A model generated the notes under the pieces. It was given only the letters and a program-made list of their open reading frames with translations. It had not been told where the DNA came from and did not search any database. 64,000 nucleotides of DNA from Geobacter sp. (GTDB lineage Bacteria > Desulfobacterota > Desulfuromonadia > Geobacterales > DSM-12255). The DNA is taken from positions 682,001-746,000 of the forward strand of contig WKKR01000001.1 of NCBI GenBank assembly GCA_009684525.1. Reading direction: 5' to 3'. The translations under genes and the position numbers were made by a program. The stretch's first letter is position 1; each line of letters begins with the position of its first letter. Shown piece by piece: positions 15,459 to 26,289 of this stretch.

Positions 15459-16814
15459 TTACTTCCCTCCCATGGTTTTCTCCACCATCTCGGCAATCTC
15501 CTTTGCCCAGGTGGTGATCTGGTATTTATCCTGCCCCTCCAGCATGATACGCAGGAGCGGCTCGGTTCCCGAATACCGGATCAGAATGCGCCCTTCGTCA
15601 CCGAGTTTCCCTTCTATTTCATTGACCAGCCGGGCAACCTCGGGGACGGTCATGATATCCTTCCGGTCTGCCACGCGCACGTTGACCAGCACCTGCGGCA
15701 ATGGAATCATCACCTCAGCCAGTTCGGAAAGCGGTTTGCCGGTACGACGCATGATGGCCAGAATCTGCAGGGCGGTAAGAGTACCGTCACCGGTCGTGTT
15801 GTGATCGAGGAAGATCATGTGCCCCGACTGTTCGCCGCCGAGATTATAGCCGCCGCGCCGCATCTCCTCCACCACGTAGCGGTCGCCGACTGCGGTCTTG
15901 ACGACCTTGCCCCCTCCCCTCTTGACGGCGATGTCGAGCCCCATGTTGCTCATCACCGTGGCAACCACCGTCCCCTTGCGGAGTCTCTTCTGCTTCAGAA
16001 GGTCAGTGGCGCAGATGGCCATGATATGATCGCCGTCCACCTCATTGCCGAATTCGTCCACAAAGATCACCCGGTCGGCGTCACCGTCGAGGGCGATACC
16101 CAGGTCTGCCCGGTGTTCTTTCACTGCCTCGCTGATCACCTCGGGATGGAGTGAGCCGCATCCGGCATTGATGTTGGTCCCTGAGGGTTTCACTCCGATG
16201 GCGATCACCTCGGCTCCCAGTTCTTCCAGAACCGCCGGCGCGACTTTGTAGGCTGCTCCGTTGGCGCAGTCGAGGACGATCTTCATTCCGGCCAGATCCA
16301 GATCCTTGGGAAAGGTGCTTTTGAGAAAGACCACGTAGCGGCCGACCGCATCGTCGATCCGGTAGGCCTTGCCCACCTCCGTGGCAATGGGTCGCAGCGA
16401 GTCGATCTTTTTCGAGAAGATCAGCTCTTCCATCCGCAGTTCCATCTCGTCGGGAAGCTTGAACCCATCCTTGAAGAAGAACTTGATCCCATTGTCCTGG
16501 AACGGGTTGTGCGAAGCGGAGATCACCACCCCGGCATCCGCCCGCATGGAAGAGGTGATATAGGCAATCCCCGGTGTAGGCAGCGGCCCCACCTGCAGTA
16601 CATCGACCCCCATGGAACAGATGCCGGCCACCAGGGCATTCTCGATCATGTACCCCGAAAGCCGGGTATCCTTGCCGATAACGATCCGGTGGCGACGTGA
16701 GCCGTCCCTGAAGATATAGGCAGCAGCCCTGCCGAGTTGCATGGCCATCTCCGTGGTCATGGGATAGACGTTAGCCACCCCCCTGACGCCATCGGTGCCG
16801 AAAAGTTTTTTCAT
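15459..16814 (-). CDS. glmM: Phosphoglucosamine mutase
   Basis: GlmM interconverts glucosamine 6-phosphate and 1-phosphate for UDP-GlcNAc, peptidoglycan and LPS synthesis. All family marks are present in 451 residues: N-terminal [13 protein letters not shown], the phosphoserine loop [12 protein letters not shown], the metal loop [14 protein letters not shown], the sugar loop [13 protein letters not shown] and C-terminal [16 protein letters not shown]. It overlaps the ybbR gene by 4 bases. The cdaA-ybbR-glmM order is conserved in many bacteria, where the three proteins interact and GlmM restrains c-di-AMP synthesis. Confidence 0.98.
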   Translation of the reverse strand: MKKLFGTDGVRGVANVYPMTTEMAMQLGRAAAYIFRDGSRRHRIVIGKDTRLSGYMIENALVAGICSMGVDVLQVGPLPTPGIAYITSSMRADAGVVISASHNPFQDNGIKFFFKDGFKLPDEMELRMEELIFSKKIDSLRPIATEVGKAYRIDDAVGRYVVFLKSTFPKDLDLAGMKIVLDCANGAAYKVAPAVLEELGAEVIAIGVKPSGTNINAGCGSLHPEVISEAVKEHRADLGIALDGDADRVIFVDEFGNEVDGDHIMAICATDLLKQKRLRKGTVVATVMSNMGLDIAVKRGGGKVVKTAVGDRYVVEEMRRGGYNLGGEQSGHMIFLDHNTTGDGTLTALQILAIMRRTGKPLSELAEVMIPLPQVLVNVRVADRKDIMTVPEVARLVNEIEGKLGDEGRILIRYSGTEPLLRIMLEGQDKYQITTWAKEIAEMVEKTMGGK

Positions 16815-17239
16815 CGTCCGACCTCCTTGCGTTCCTTGTGACCCTGTCCGCCAGGCAACGGCTTCCTGACTACGACAAGCTCGATTCGACCGGGGTAAAC
16901 CCGGGTAATACGGATCCCGCTGCCCATGCGTACCACCTGCTCCAGGTTGGTGAAGGCGACACTCCCCTCACCGACACCGTTCATGTCAAGCGCCACCCGC
17001 AACGTATCGGGCCGGAGTGCCATAAGGGCGAATCGGCTCCCCTTCACGTCCAGGTCCAGATGATTGGGCACCTTGTCGGCACATGTCAGACCATCCGCGA
17101 GATTGACGAGATGCACCGGCACCTGCACACGTGTCTCTGCCTCACGGCCAGCAGTCACATAGAGCCAGAACAGCGATGCCATGACCACCGCAACGATCTT
17201 GAGTTCCAGATTGTTCGTTATCAATGCCGGGAAGGTCAT
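16811..17239 (-). CDS. YbbR-like (CdaR-type) membrane regulator, single domain
   Basis: This 142-residue protein has an N-terminal membrane helix ([19 protein letters not shown]) and one YbbR domain outside it ([16 protein letters not shown]... [17 protein letters not shown]). CdaR proteins of Firmicutes carry four such domains and tune the diadenylate cyclase; this is the short single-repeat form. Its stop overlaps glmM and its start overlaps cdaA, which supports the same role here. The C terminus ([17 protein letters not shown]) is charged and probably disordered. Confidence 0.88.
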   Translation of the reverse strand: MTFPALITNNLELKIVAVVMASLFWLYVTAGREAETRVQVPVHLVNLADGLTCADKVPNHLDLDVKGSRFALMALRPDTLRVALDMNGVGEGSVAFTNLEQVVRMGSGIRITRVYPGRIELVVVRKPLPGGQGHKERKEVGR

Positions 17240-18006
17240 CGCTTTCGCCCTCCGGACAGTTGGCGTTTCAACTCCTTGCGCAAAAAGGGTATCTCAAGGT
17301 TTTCCAGAATCTTGCCGCTGCAGACGAGTGCTATCCGCCCCGTCTCCTCGGATACGACGACCACCAGCGCATCGACCACCTCGGTCAGGCCGATCGCGGC
17401 CCGGTGCCGGGTGCCGAAATGTTTGCCAATTTCAGGATTTTCGGTCAGGGGGAGGAAACACCCTGCCCTGGTCAGCTTGTCACCCTGGATAATGACGGCG
17501 CCATCGTGAATGGGCGAATACGGGAGAAATATGGATGAAATCAGCTCGCTGGTCACCTTTGCGTCGATGACGGTCCCCACCGCCAGGAAGCTGTCCAGGG
17601 GCATTCCCCGCTCGATGACGATCAGGGCGCCGATCTGTTTTTGAGAGAGCGACTCGACAGCCGTGAGCAGTTCGTCGATCAGTTCACCGGTATCCTCGTT
17701 CAGGCCGGAGAGCCGCTGCCGCTGCCGGCTGAAGTTCAGCAGTGCGCGCCTGATATCGTGCTGGAAGATAATGGCCACAATCAGCAGGCTTGCGGACAAG
17801 ACTGCGTTCAGCAGCCAGCCGAGCGTTTCCAGCCCGGTAAAACGCGCGCCCAGGAAAACGATACAGCCGATCGTAAGCCAGAAGAGCAGGTGCAGGGCAA
17901 CGCCACCCCCCTTGAGAAGCAGGAGAAAATGATAGATGACCACCGAAACGAGTACGATGTCGAGGAGGCTTAAGAGCCAGCTGAATTGTCCCGGAGCATC
18001 GGTCAT
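17236..18006 (-). CDS. cdaA: Diadenylate cyclase CdaA (c-di-AMP synthase)
   Basis: CdaA joins two ATP to make cyclic di-AMP. The N terminus has three closely spaced membrane helices (LLSLLDIVLVSVVIYHFLLLL, LLFWLTIGCIVFL, WLLNAVLSASLLIVAI). The DAC domain (~110-240) keeps both catalytic motifs, DGAVIIQGD and RHRAAIGLTE. ATG 18006 is used, though a TTG at 18018 is possible; neither has a strong ribosome site. Overlap with ybbR and closeness to glmM place it in the standard c-di-AMP operon. c-di-AMP usually controls potassium and turgor, and the window's aquaporin and CorA are too far away to be tied to it. Confidence 0.95.
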   Translation of the reverse strand: MTDAPGQFSWLLSLLDIVLVSVVIYHFLLLLKGGGVALHLLFWLTIGCIVFLGARFTGLETLGWLLNAVLSASLLIVAIIFQHDIRRALLNFSRQRQRLSGLNEDTGELIDELLTAVESLSQKQIGALIVIERGMPLDSFLAVGTVIDAKVTSELISSIFLPYSPIHDGAVIIQGDKLTRAGCFLPLTENPEIGKHFGTRHRAAIGLTEVVDALVVVVSEETGRIALVCSGKILENLEIPFLRKELKRQLSGGRKR

Positions 18007-18064
18007 TGAGCTTTCCAAAAGGCGGGCATTGGCTGGGACAGCAGATATCCCATAGGCGGAATCG

Positions 18065-18930
18065 TTATGGAGCGGGCTCGGGAAGACCGTCCCGTATGGC
18101 CTGCATCATCAGCACCACGTCGCGCATGGCACCGACATCGTGAACCCTGAAGATGGAAGCTCCCTGCAAAAAGGCAGAAGCAACCGTGGCAGCCGTGCCG
18201 AACTGCCTTTCACCAACGTCGCGATTGAGGAGCTTGCCGATGAACCCCTTGCGCGAGGTGCCTATAAGGATCGGCCGGTCCAGTACCGAAAATTCGTTGA
18301 GGCGGCGCAGGATTTCCAGATTGCCCCGAAGGTCCTTGCCAAAACCGATCCCCGGATCTACGACCACCCGGTCCCGGTCGATCCCGGCCAATTCCGCACG
18401 GGCCAGGGCATCATCGAGAAACGCGACGACCTCGGGAATGAGGTTGCGATACTCCGTATTGACTTGCATCTCGCCCGGTCGTCCACGGGTATGCATGAGG
18501 ACGACTCCGGCGCGCGATGCGGACACTGCCTCTGCCATACGGGGGTCAAACGTGAAGGCACTGATGTCGTTGATGATCTCGGCCCCGGCAGCGATCGCCG
18601 CCCTGGCAACGGAAGCCTTGTATGTATCCACCGAGATCGGGATGGAAAGTCGCCCGGCCAGGCGTTCCACCACCGGGATCACCCGCCGCAGCTCGTCATC
18701 CTCGGACAGGGGCTCGGCAAAGGGGCGGGTGCTTTCCCCACCGACATCGATGATGCCGGCTCCCTCCTCTTCCAGCAACAGGGCGTGATCGACTGCCCGA
18801 TCCAGATCGAGAAAGCTGCCGCCATCTGAAAAGGAATCAGGGGTGACGTTGAGTATCCCCATGATGCAGGGGCGGCGCCCCAGATCCAGGGTCCGATCCC
18901 CACATCGCCAGATGGAACCGTGGAGGGACA

Positions 18931-18931
<1 letters not shown>
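18065..18931 (-). CDS. folP: Dihydropteroate synthase
   Basis: FolP joins p-aminobenzoate to the pterin pyrophosphate in folate synthesis and is the sulfonamide target. The 288-residue TIM barrel shows CIMGILNVTPDSFSDGG, the pterin site IIDVGGESTRPFAEPL, DTYKASVARAAI, GAEIINDISAF and VVDPGIGFGKDL. Its ATG overlaps the ftsH stop by one base. The ftsH-folP neighbourhood is common in Gram-negative bacteria. Confidence 0.97.
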
Positions 18932-20787
<1,856 letters not shown>

Positions 20788-20894
20788 CCCCCGATTTCAT
20801 GCAGCGCAGCTAGGATTAGTGAGCTGAAATACCGTGAATACTGGATTTAAAAGAATGTGGAAAATTATCACAACAGCTGTGGCTTGACAAGCAT

Positions 20895-22310
20895 TTAGGC
20901 AAGGATAACAGGATCGGATACAAAATCAAGAAGCTCAACCCGCGCAATTCGGGAATCTGCTGCAACTGGACGAGCGGAAGCAGCCATTCGCAGGCCGGCA
21001 ACCCAGAACAGGGTCGTTCCGGAGAAAACCAGTGGGATTCTGCAGCGCAAACCACGGGGGATCTTTTCATCGATGAAAAGCTCCTTCACCTTGCGCTGCC
21101 CGGACATCCCGACCGGGACCAGACGATCTCCGGGGCGGAAGGAACGAACCAGCCAGGGAAAGGGAACCGCATCGAGATCGACGAGGATACTGTTTCGGCC
21201 GGGCTGCCCTTCGGTCGCTTCCGTGCTGACCTCGATACGCCCACCGAGAGGGAGCCGATAGCATCCACCTCCAGCGATGGTGACTGCATAGTCAGCCACG
21301 CCATCCGACTTCCCGCTCCGGCCGACGAAGAGTTCATCGTAGCAGCGCGTCACCTGGATGCCTCCCGGCAGGTCGAGCGTCCCATTGGGCGGACCGCCGG
21401 CCAGCAGCCGGTCGATTGCCTGGAGATGGCAGAACGCAATCCTCCGCAGGTCGCCCTTCACCTCGGCAAGGGCACGGCGATAGATGCGGAATCGCATGCC
21501 AGCGACCTCGGCGAGCAGAACAGCCCGCGACAGGGCAATGGCTCCCTCCCGCCAATGCGCCACGGTCGGCCAGCGGAGCGCGACAACGGCGTTCAGCAGC
21601 TCTTCGTCAGCCGCCAGGAGTGCGGCAGTATCGGCAAGGCGCCGGGAAATGGCCGGATTGTAAGTCTCCAGGTCGGGGATGAGGGAATGCCGGACCCGGT
21701 TGCGAAGAAAACCGGTATCGCTGTTGCTGCTGTCGGTTCTGAAGGAGAGCCCTTTCTCCCGAGCATAGGCCTCGATCTCCGCACGCCCCACATGCAGCAG
21801 TGGTCGGATGCAGTCCCCATTTGTCGAACGAGGGAGCATGGCGGCAAGCCCTGCCGTGCCACTCCCCCTCAGGAGCCTGAGCAGGACGGTTTCAGCCTGA
21901 TCGTCGCGATGGTGCGCCAGGGCAACGGCCGCAGCACCATATCGCTTTGCAACCCCGGCAAAAAAACGGTAGCGTTCCTCCCTGCCCGCCTCCTCCAGCG
22001 AAAGTCTCTGCGCTGCGGCGAGCTGGCGGACATCAACGCGGTCGACCTCGATTGCCAGCCCATGAGAGGCGGCAAGCTGGCGCACGAACGCCTCATCGCC
22101 GTCGGATTCCTCACCACGCAGACAGTGATTCAGATGGGCAACCACGAGCGACAGCCCCAGATCGGTGCGCGAGACGAGATAATCGAGGAGCACTACCGAG
22201 TCGATCCCCCCGGAGACGGCGACAACAACCGTGCTGCCCTGGGGCAGCAGTCCCTGCTCGCTGATTGTGTGCCCGGCGATCTCGGACAGTATGTTGCGAA
22301 ATGGGTTCAT
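20895..22310 (-). CDS. tilS: tRNA(Ile)-lysidine synthetase
   Basis: TilS attaches lysine to the wobble C of the CAT-anticodon tRNA-Ile so that it reads AUA. The PP-loop VVAVSGGIDSVVLLDYL lies near residue 30 and is followed by VAHLNHCLRGEESDGDEAFV, ALAHHRDDQAETVLLRLLRG and the FRTDSSNSDTGFLRNRVRH region. A C-terminal TilS domain with PFPWLVRSFRPGDRLVPVGM completes ~471 residues. ATG 22310 gives the normal N terminus; an in-frame start at 22361 is open, but its first 17 codons run through a hairpin. No clear ribosome site is seen for either. Confidence 0.93.
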   Translation of the reverse strand: MNPFRNILSEIAGHTISEQGLLPQGSTVVVAVSGGIDSVVLLDYLVSRTDLGLSLVVAHLNHCLRGEESDGDEAFVRQLAASHGLAIEVDRVDVRQLAAAQRLSLEEAGREERYRFFAGVAKRYGAAAVALAHHRDDQAETVLLRLLRGSGTAGLAAMLPRSTNGDCIRPLLHVGRAEIEAYAREKGLSFRTDSSNSDTGFLRNRVRHSLIPDLETYNPAISRRLADTAALLAADEELLNAVVALRWPTVAHWREGAIALSRAVLLAEVAGMRFRIYRRALAEVKGDLRRIAFCHLQAIDRLLAGGPPNGTLDLPGGIQVTRCYDELFVGRSGKSDGVADYAVTIAGGGCYRLPLGGRIEVSTEATEGQPGRNSILVDLDAVPFPWLVRSFRPGDRLVPVGMSGQRKVKELFIDEKIPRGLRCRIPLVFSGTTLFWVAGLRMAASARPVAADSRIARVELLDFVSDPVILA

Positions 22311-22324
22311 GGTGCCCAAAACAT

Positions 22325-22354
22325 GAACGCCCTGGCACTGGTGACAGGGCGTTC
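22325..22354 (-). promoter_or_regulatory. Hairpin in the tilS leader
   Basis: A 10-bp perfect stem GAACGCCCTG / CAGGGCGTTC with a 10-base loop ends 15 bases before the chosen tilS start. It has no T-run, so it is not a classic terminator. It may limit ribosome access, or stabilise the end of a processed transcript. Confidence 0.45.
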
Positions 22355-22550
22355 GATCCAAGGTTTGCGGTGTCGAGTCCAGACCGGGATGTGTCGCAAA
22401 TCATAATAAACTGGAATTTTTACGACTCAGTGCTGCAAAACGCTCACAACCAGCCGACTGCATGTGAGATTTTGGATGAAAAGCAGTTTCAAGTAAAGTC
22501 ATTTTTAATGCCACTGCCAATCTGCACAGCATCACCCTGGCAGAGATTGA

Positions 22551-23696
22551 TCAATACGTGGCCAGCCATATCTTGAAGACCTTGTAGGGGATAACTCGAA
22601 GATCTTTGCCGTCATTGAATCGCGGCATCCGGTGAATCTGTGAAGCCGTCACATAGAGATAGTCGTCAGGAGAGATATCCATGCTGTCCGGCCATTGCAT
22701 CTGGTCATCCTTGACAATGGTGGTGATCGATCCGTCGCTGCTGTAGCGCTTGATGGCATTATCTTCCAATGCGGTGAGATAGAGGTTGTCATTGCCGTCC
22801 ATCACCATGCCGTCAGTCGCTCCGGTTGCAGCCACCCTTTCCACATATCCTGCCAGCTGTTCTTCAGCAAGGCTGTAATCCCTCAAGGCGGAAGTCCTGA
22901 TGCGATAGAGGGTCCGGGCAGTCAAGGCATGGTAGTACAGGTACTCCCCTTCCATGTCTATCGCTATTCCGTCGGCATGGATCTGTGGCACCCGGCCGTT
23001 TTCATCACGGAGCTCCCGACCGTCTATCACCGGGACATAGCCTGCCTCGGCCTTGGTGGAGGGATGGTCTGCCAGCCGTCTCCGGCTCGAACCGGTTTCG
23101 AGGTCGACAACCACGATAGCGCCAGTGCCCGACTCGGTGATATAGGCAAAATCCTCCACAGGGTCGAAGCGTACATCGTTCAGGTAGCTGTTGCGCGGCG
23201 TGACAGAGGCATCGAAAGGAATGACGCGCTCCACCGTATCCGTTGCGAGATCGATCTTGACCAGCTTCGCACCGCCAGGCACGACCCCCTTGAATCCGGG
23301 AGATGCCGGATCGAGAACCCACAGAGAATCATCGTCATCGACAACAACACTCTGCACGCAGATAAAGTGGGCCTCTGGATGATCCGTCTCGTCCCTGCCC
23401 CAGCGATTCCAATCGTTTCCCGGATACGGGCGCAGGGAACCATCCTGCAGCAACTCAGCCACGGAATAGAGCGGATCCTTATCCCAGCGGGGGAAATTGA
23501 CAAAGATTCTCCCTGTTCGGGAGATGGCGATTCCTGTCACCTGATCGTGGAAATAGGGATAGGAAAACAGGGGCTCGCGCGGAACCGGGACAGCAGCATC
23601 ATAGCTGAGAGGATTTGTCACACAGCCACTCTGCAGGACACACACAAAAACTCCGAGCACGCAACGTTTCACCAAGCTAGATATTTTACCCGACAT
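22551..23696 (-). CDS. Lipoprotein of the yellow / major royal jelly protein family
   Basis: ATG 23696 has GAGGAG 7 bases upstream and begins a lipoprotein signal (KRCVLGVFVCVLQSGC, lipobox LQSGC), so the protein is anchored in the envelope. The ~360 mature residues form repeated beta-propeller blades (VTGIAISRTGRIFVNFPRWD, VVDDDDSLWVLDPASPG, LNDVRFDPVEDFAYITESG, ADGIAIDMEGEYLYYH, TDGMVMDGNDNLYLT), the pattern of MRJP/yellow proteins (PF03022). Bacterial members have no settled function; the fold often binds small amines or acts as a lactonase-like enzyme. It follows the YfdX-like gene by 64 bases on the same strand. Confidence 0.87.
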   Translation of the reverse strand: MSGKISSLVKRCVLGVFVCVLQSGCVTNPLSYDAAVPVPREPLFSYPYFHDQVTGIAISRTGRIFVNFPRWDKDPLYSVAELLQDGSLRPYPGNDWNRWGRDETDHPEAHFICVQSVVVDDDDSLWVLDPASPGFKGVVPGGAKLVKIDLATDTVERVIPFDASVTPRNSYLNDVRFDPVEDFAYITESGTGAIVVVDLETGSSRRRLADHPSTKAEAGYVPVIDGRELRDENGRVPQIHADGIAIDMEGEYLYYHALTARTLYRIRTSALRDYSLAEEQLAGYVERVAATGATDGMVMDGNDNLYLTALEDNAIKRYSSDGSITTIVKDDQMQWPDSMDISPDDYLYVTASQIHRMPRFNDGKDLRVIPYKVFKIWLATY

Positions 23697-23760
23697 TTCG
23701 TCGCTCCTCACTGTGTGCCAACATACGTATATGAACAGAGGCATCCAGGACAGCGGGCAC

Positions 23761-25008
23761 CTAGATCTTTCTGAGCAATGCCGATATATCTGTCCGCAAG
23801 CCTTCATAATCCTGCTCATTGCCCATCTCTCCCGTGGAAAGCTGCTTTCTCAACCGGGAAATCCTGTCGATCAGCGTTTGCACCTCCTTGCCGGATTTGT
23901 CGTCCGTCAATGGAGACGTCAGCACCTTTTGCAGATCCAGTTCTGCCTGAGCCAGGGCTTTGTCCGCACCGGCAGGGTCCCGCAACGTCCGGGCGGCAAT
24001 CTCTGCATCGGCAATGTGCAATTTGGCCTCAATCAAGTCCTGATCGCTGCCGATGGTTGTCTCTGCCTCATGCCAATTGGCGGTGAGATAATCATACGAC
24101 CGCTCTGAAAGCGCAACCACCCTTTGCCACGTTGCCTTCAGCAAAGATTCGGTCTCCACCCTTTTCTCAGAGGCCTTCGCATCGAGATGGTCGATATTCT
24201 TTTCGAGCTGGTCGACAACCCCTTTTCCTCTGACGTCAAGACTCTGTTTCGCCCTGAGCAGACTCGCCCTGGCCCGGGCAAGATACTCCCTGGCGCTGTT
24301 GAACTCTCCCTCGGAATACCGCCAGTAAGCCCGCCAGAAATCTTTTTTCGCATGCTGCAGAGGGGACTGCATGGTAACGATCCCTGCCTGCAACATCGAT
24401 TCTGCTCTCTTGAGCAACCGTTCAGCCTGCCCGTACTCCTGCCTGTCCACATACTCCCGTGCCTTTTCCAGGTACGGAATCACCCGTTCCGCTTCGATGT
24501 CCAGATGTGCCAGCGAATCATCGGCAAGCTTCAATTCGCGCAATGCCTCGACCTTCTTTCCTTCATTCAGGTAACGCCCGGCCTCCTGCAGATGTCGTTG
24601 CGTCTTGTCCACCGGGACGTAGTCGGCAATCCGGTTGAGGGTATAAAAAAGTGGCGGCAGGTCGCCAAGGACATCTTTCGGAGTGTCATATTCGAGATGC
24701 TTGAGGGCAATCTGTATCTGCTGGGAGGCAACACCGGTACTCAAGCGGTTGCTGACGGTCTTGAGCAGCACCAGGGAAGCATCGATCTTTTCCTTGGCTG
24801 CAGCTGAGCGATTTTCATGAAGAAGACCCCGGGCCGTTGCAATGTGATACACGGCCACGACCGAAGTCCGGATGATGGTCGATTCCTCATCGTCCGGCAC
24901 CTCCCGGTAGAGTTCGCGCGGCGAGACATTGGGGGCTGCCAGTGCCATTGAGCCCAAGACGCAAGAACAGCAGAAGACGATAATCCCGATCACGATACGT
25001 TTCAGCAT
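23761..25008 (-). CDS. Periplasmic YfdX-type helical protein
   Basis: The start at 25008 has GAGGAGG closely upstream and yields a signal peptide (KRIVIGIIVFCCSCVLGSMALA|AP). The ~390 mature residues are almost wholly helical. The first half (ARGLLHENRSAAAKEKIDASLVLL ... PLFYTLNRIADYVP ... AGRYLNEGKKVEALRELKLADDSL) matches the YfdX pattern; the second half repeats a similar helical unit with conserved A-R-x-x-L spacings. YfdX proteins are linked to acid or drug stress, but no biochemical role is agreed. At twice the usual YfdX length it may be an internal duplication. Neighbours are an envelope lipoprotein and membrane-lipid genes. Confidence 0.8.
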   Translation of the reverse strand: MLKRIVIGIIVFCCSCVLGSMALAAPNVSPRELYREVPDDEESTIIRTSVVAVYHIATARGLLHENRSAAAKEKIDASLVLLKTVSNRLSTGVASQQIQIALKHLEYDTPKDVLGDLPPLFYTLNRIADYVPVDKTQRHLQEAGRYLNEGKKVEALRELKLADDSLAHLDIEAERVIPYLEKAREYVDRQEYGQAERLLKRAESMLQAGIVTMQSPLQHAKKDFWRAYWRYSEGEFNSAREYLARARASLLRAKQSLDVRGKGVVDQLEKNIDHLDAKASEKRVETESLLKATWQRVVALSERSYDYLTANWHEAETTIGSDQDLIEAKLHIADAEIAARTLRDPAGADKALAQAELDLQKVLTSPLTDDKSGKEVQTLIDRISRLRKQLSTGEMGNEQDYEGLRTDISALLRKI

Positions 25009-25194
25009 ACGCTCCTCCTCTCGGTGCCGCGCGGGCATCACACGGTTCCTGCATGAGTGCAGTCTCATCCGGTGTTTCCGGATGGACACTACCTATAAAT
25101 CTATCAAACTTTTCGCTTGCTGCATCAGCCATGGGAAAAAGCGTAAGGACCGTTGCACTACGGTAGATTCACAGATCTTGTGGGATACAGAGCC

Positions 25195-26241
25195 TCAGAT
25201 CCGGTCGCGGCGGACGGAAAAGCGCAACTCTGCAGTGGTGACACGGCTCAGGCCGGTATAGAGGAGGATCGACAGCCAGATAATCTGCAGGCTGATGATG
25301 ATCGCCGGGGACCAGAAGATGGCCAGGCCGGCGGCCAGGGAAAAACGTGCCGGAATGTCCGGCAGAAACAGCATGGCCCCCCAGGAATAGGCGATCGCCA
25401 CAATCCCCATGACCTGGTAGGCGGATAGCAAGCCAGTCCCCCGGTAATCCGCCCTGAGCAGTTCCGAGGCGAACCGCCACCCCTGGGTAACAGTTATGGA
25501 GAGGGCAAAGCTCGCGCCAAAGGCGCCCTGCAGGAACAGGAGGATGGCAGCCACGCCACCGGCGACATGGACCAGCGAGGTGAGAAGCTGGACCGGGACA
25601 ACCGCAACCCCTGCCATCTCCCCTGCATAGGCGATCTTTTTCGTCTCCCCGGAGAATACCAGGGCGATGGGGGCAAACAGGCGGCGCATCGCCGGACTGC
25701 AGGCATCGATCGGTTTGCCGTAACAGCAGCCGAAACTGAGACAGGCCAGTCGGCCCAGCCCTTCACCGAAGGTATAGGCTATGGAAAAGGCGGCCAGCGT
25801 GGCGAGCGGCGGCAGCTGCCGGCCGGCATCGCCCCCTAGCCGGTTCATGGCCATAATGACCCAGGGGGCAAGGACGGTGCCGACAAAGACCGCCCCACCC
25901 ACCGTGAAGGTATGGGCCTTTTTCTCGACCAGCCCTGCCACTATCCGGGAAGCGGGGACGCAGGCCAGCAGCATGATCGTTGCGAGCGCCACGATGGCGG
26001 ACGGTGGCACTGCCAGCCCCCCCAGGAGCAGCAACAGCACGCTCACGGCAATCAGGTAGGCGTTGGCCGTCAGGAGGCCATACCAGGTGAGGTTTATGCC
26101 TTGCCAGGCACCGTCGGCACCCTTGGCAATGGGGAGAGCGGCGGCGAACTGCCACTGTTCACGAGGCAGGGTCCGCGCTCCCCACCGGACATACGCCAGG
26201 CACGAGAGGGTGAACAGTGCGAGAAAAGCGTATTCTGTCAT
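25195..26241 (-). CDS. Divergent Lgt-like (prolipoprotein diacylglyceryl transferase family) membrane protein
   Basis: This 348-residue protein has about eight hydrophobic helices. The segment GEGLGRLACLSFGCCYGKP corresponds to the GRxGCFxxGCCYG signature of prolipoprotein diacylglyceryl transferase, and ELLRADYRGTG resembles the late RxxxEFxR region. ATG 26241 follows AAGGAG at 7 bases. Standard Lgt moves diacylglycerol from phosphatidylglycerol to the lipobox Cys; the rest of this sequence is divergent, so it may act on another acceptor. It sits 48 bases after phosphatidylserine decarboxylase, a phospholipid enzyme, and upstream of a lipoprotein gene. Confidence 0.75.
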   Translation of the reverse strand: MTEYAFLALFTLSCLAYVRWGARTLPREQWQFAAALPIAKGADGAWQGINLTWYGLLTANAYLIAVSVLLLLLGGLAVPPSAIVALATIMLLACVPASRIVAGLVEKKAHTFTVGGAVFVGTVLAPWVIMAMNRLGGDAGRQLPPLATLAAFSIAYTFGEGLGRLACLSFGCCYGKPIDACSPAMRRLFAPIALVFSGETKKIAYAGEMAGVAVVPVQLLTSLVHVAGGVAAILLFLQGAFGASFALSITVTQGWRFASELLRADYRGTGLLSAYQVMGIVAIAYSWGAMLFLPDIPARFSLAAGLAIFWSPAIIISLQIIWLSILLYTGLSRVTTAELRFSVRRDRI

Positions 26242-26289
26242 CGTCGGCTCCTTTGCCATGCAGCATCGTCATTCAGCATCGTCACACGG

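Noticed and set aside
22551-22580. Sigma-54-like TGGCAGAGATTGATC near the MRJP gene end
   Set aside because: It is at the 3' end of the gene and the GG-N10-GC spacing is not met.
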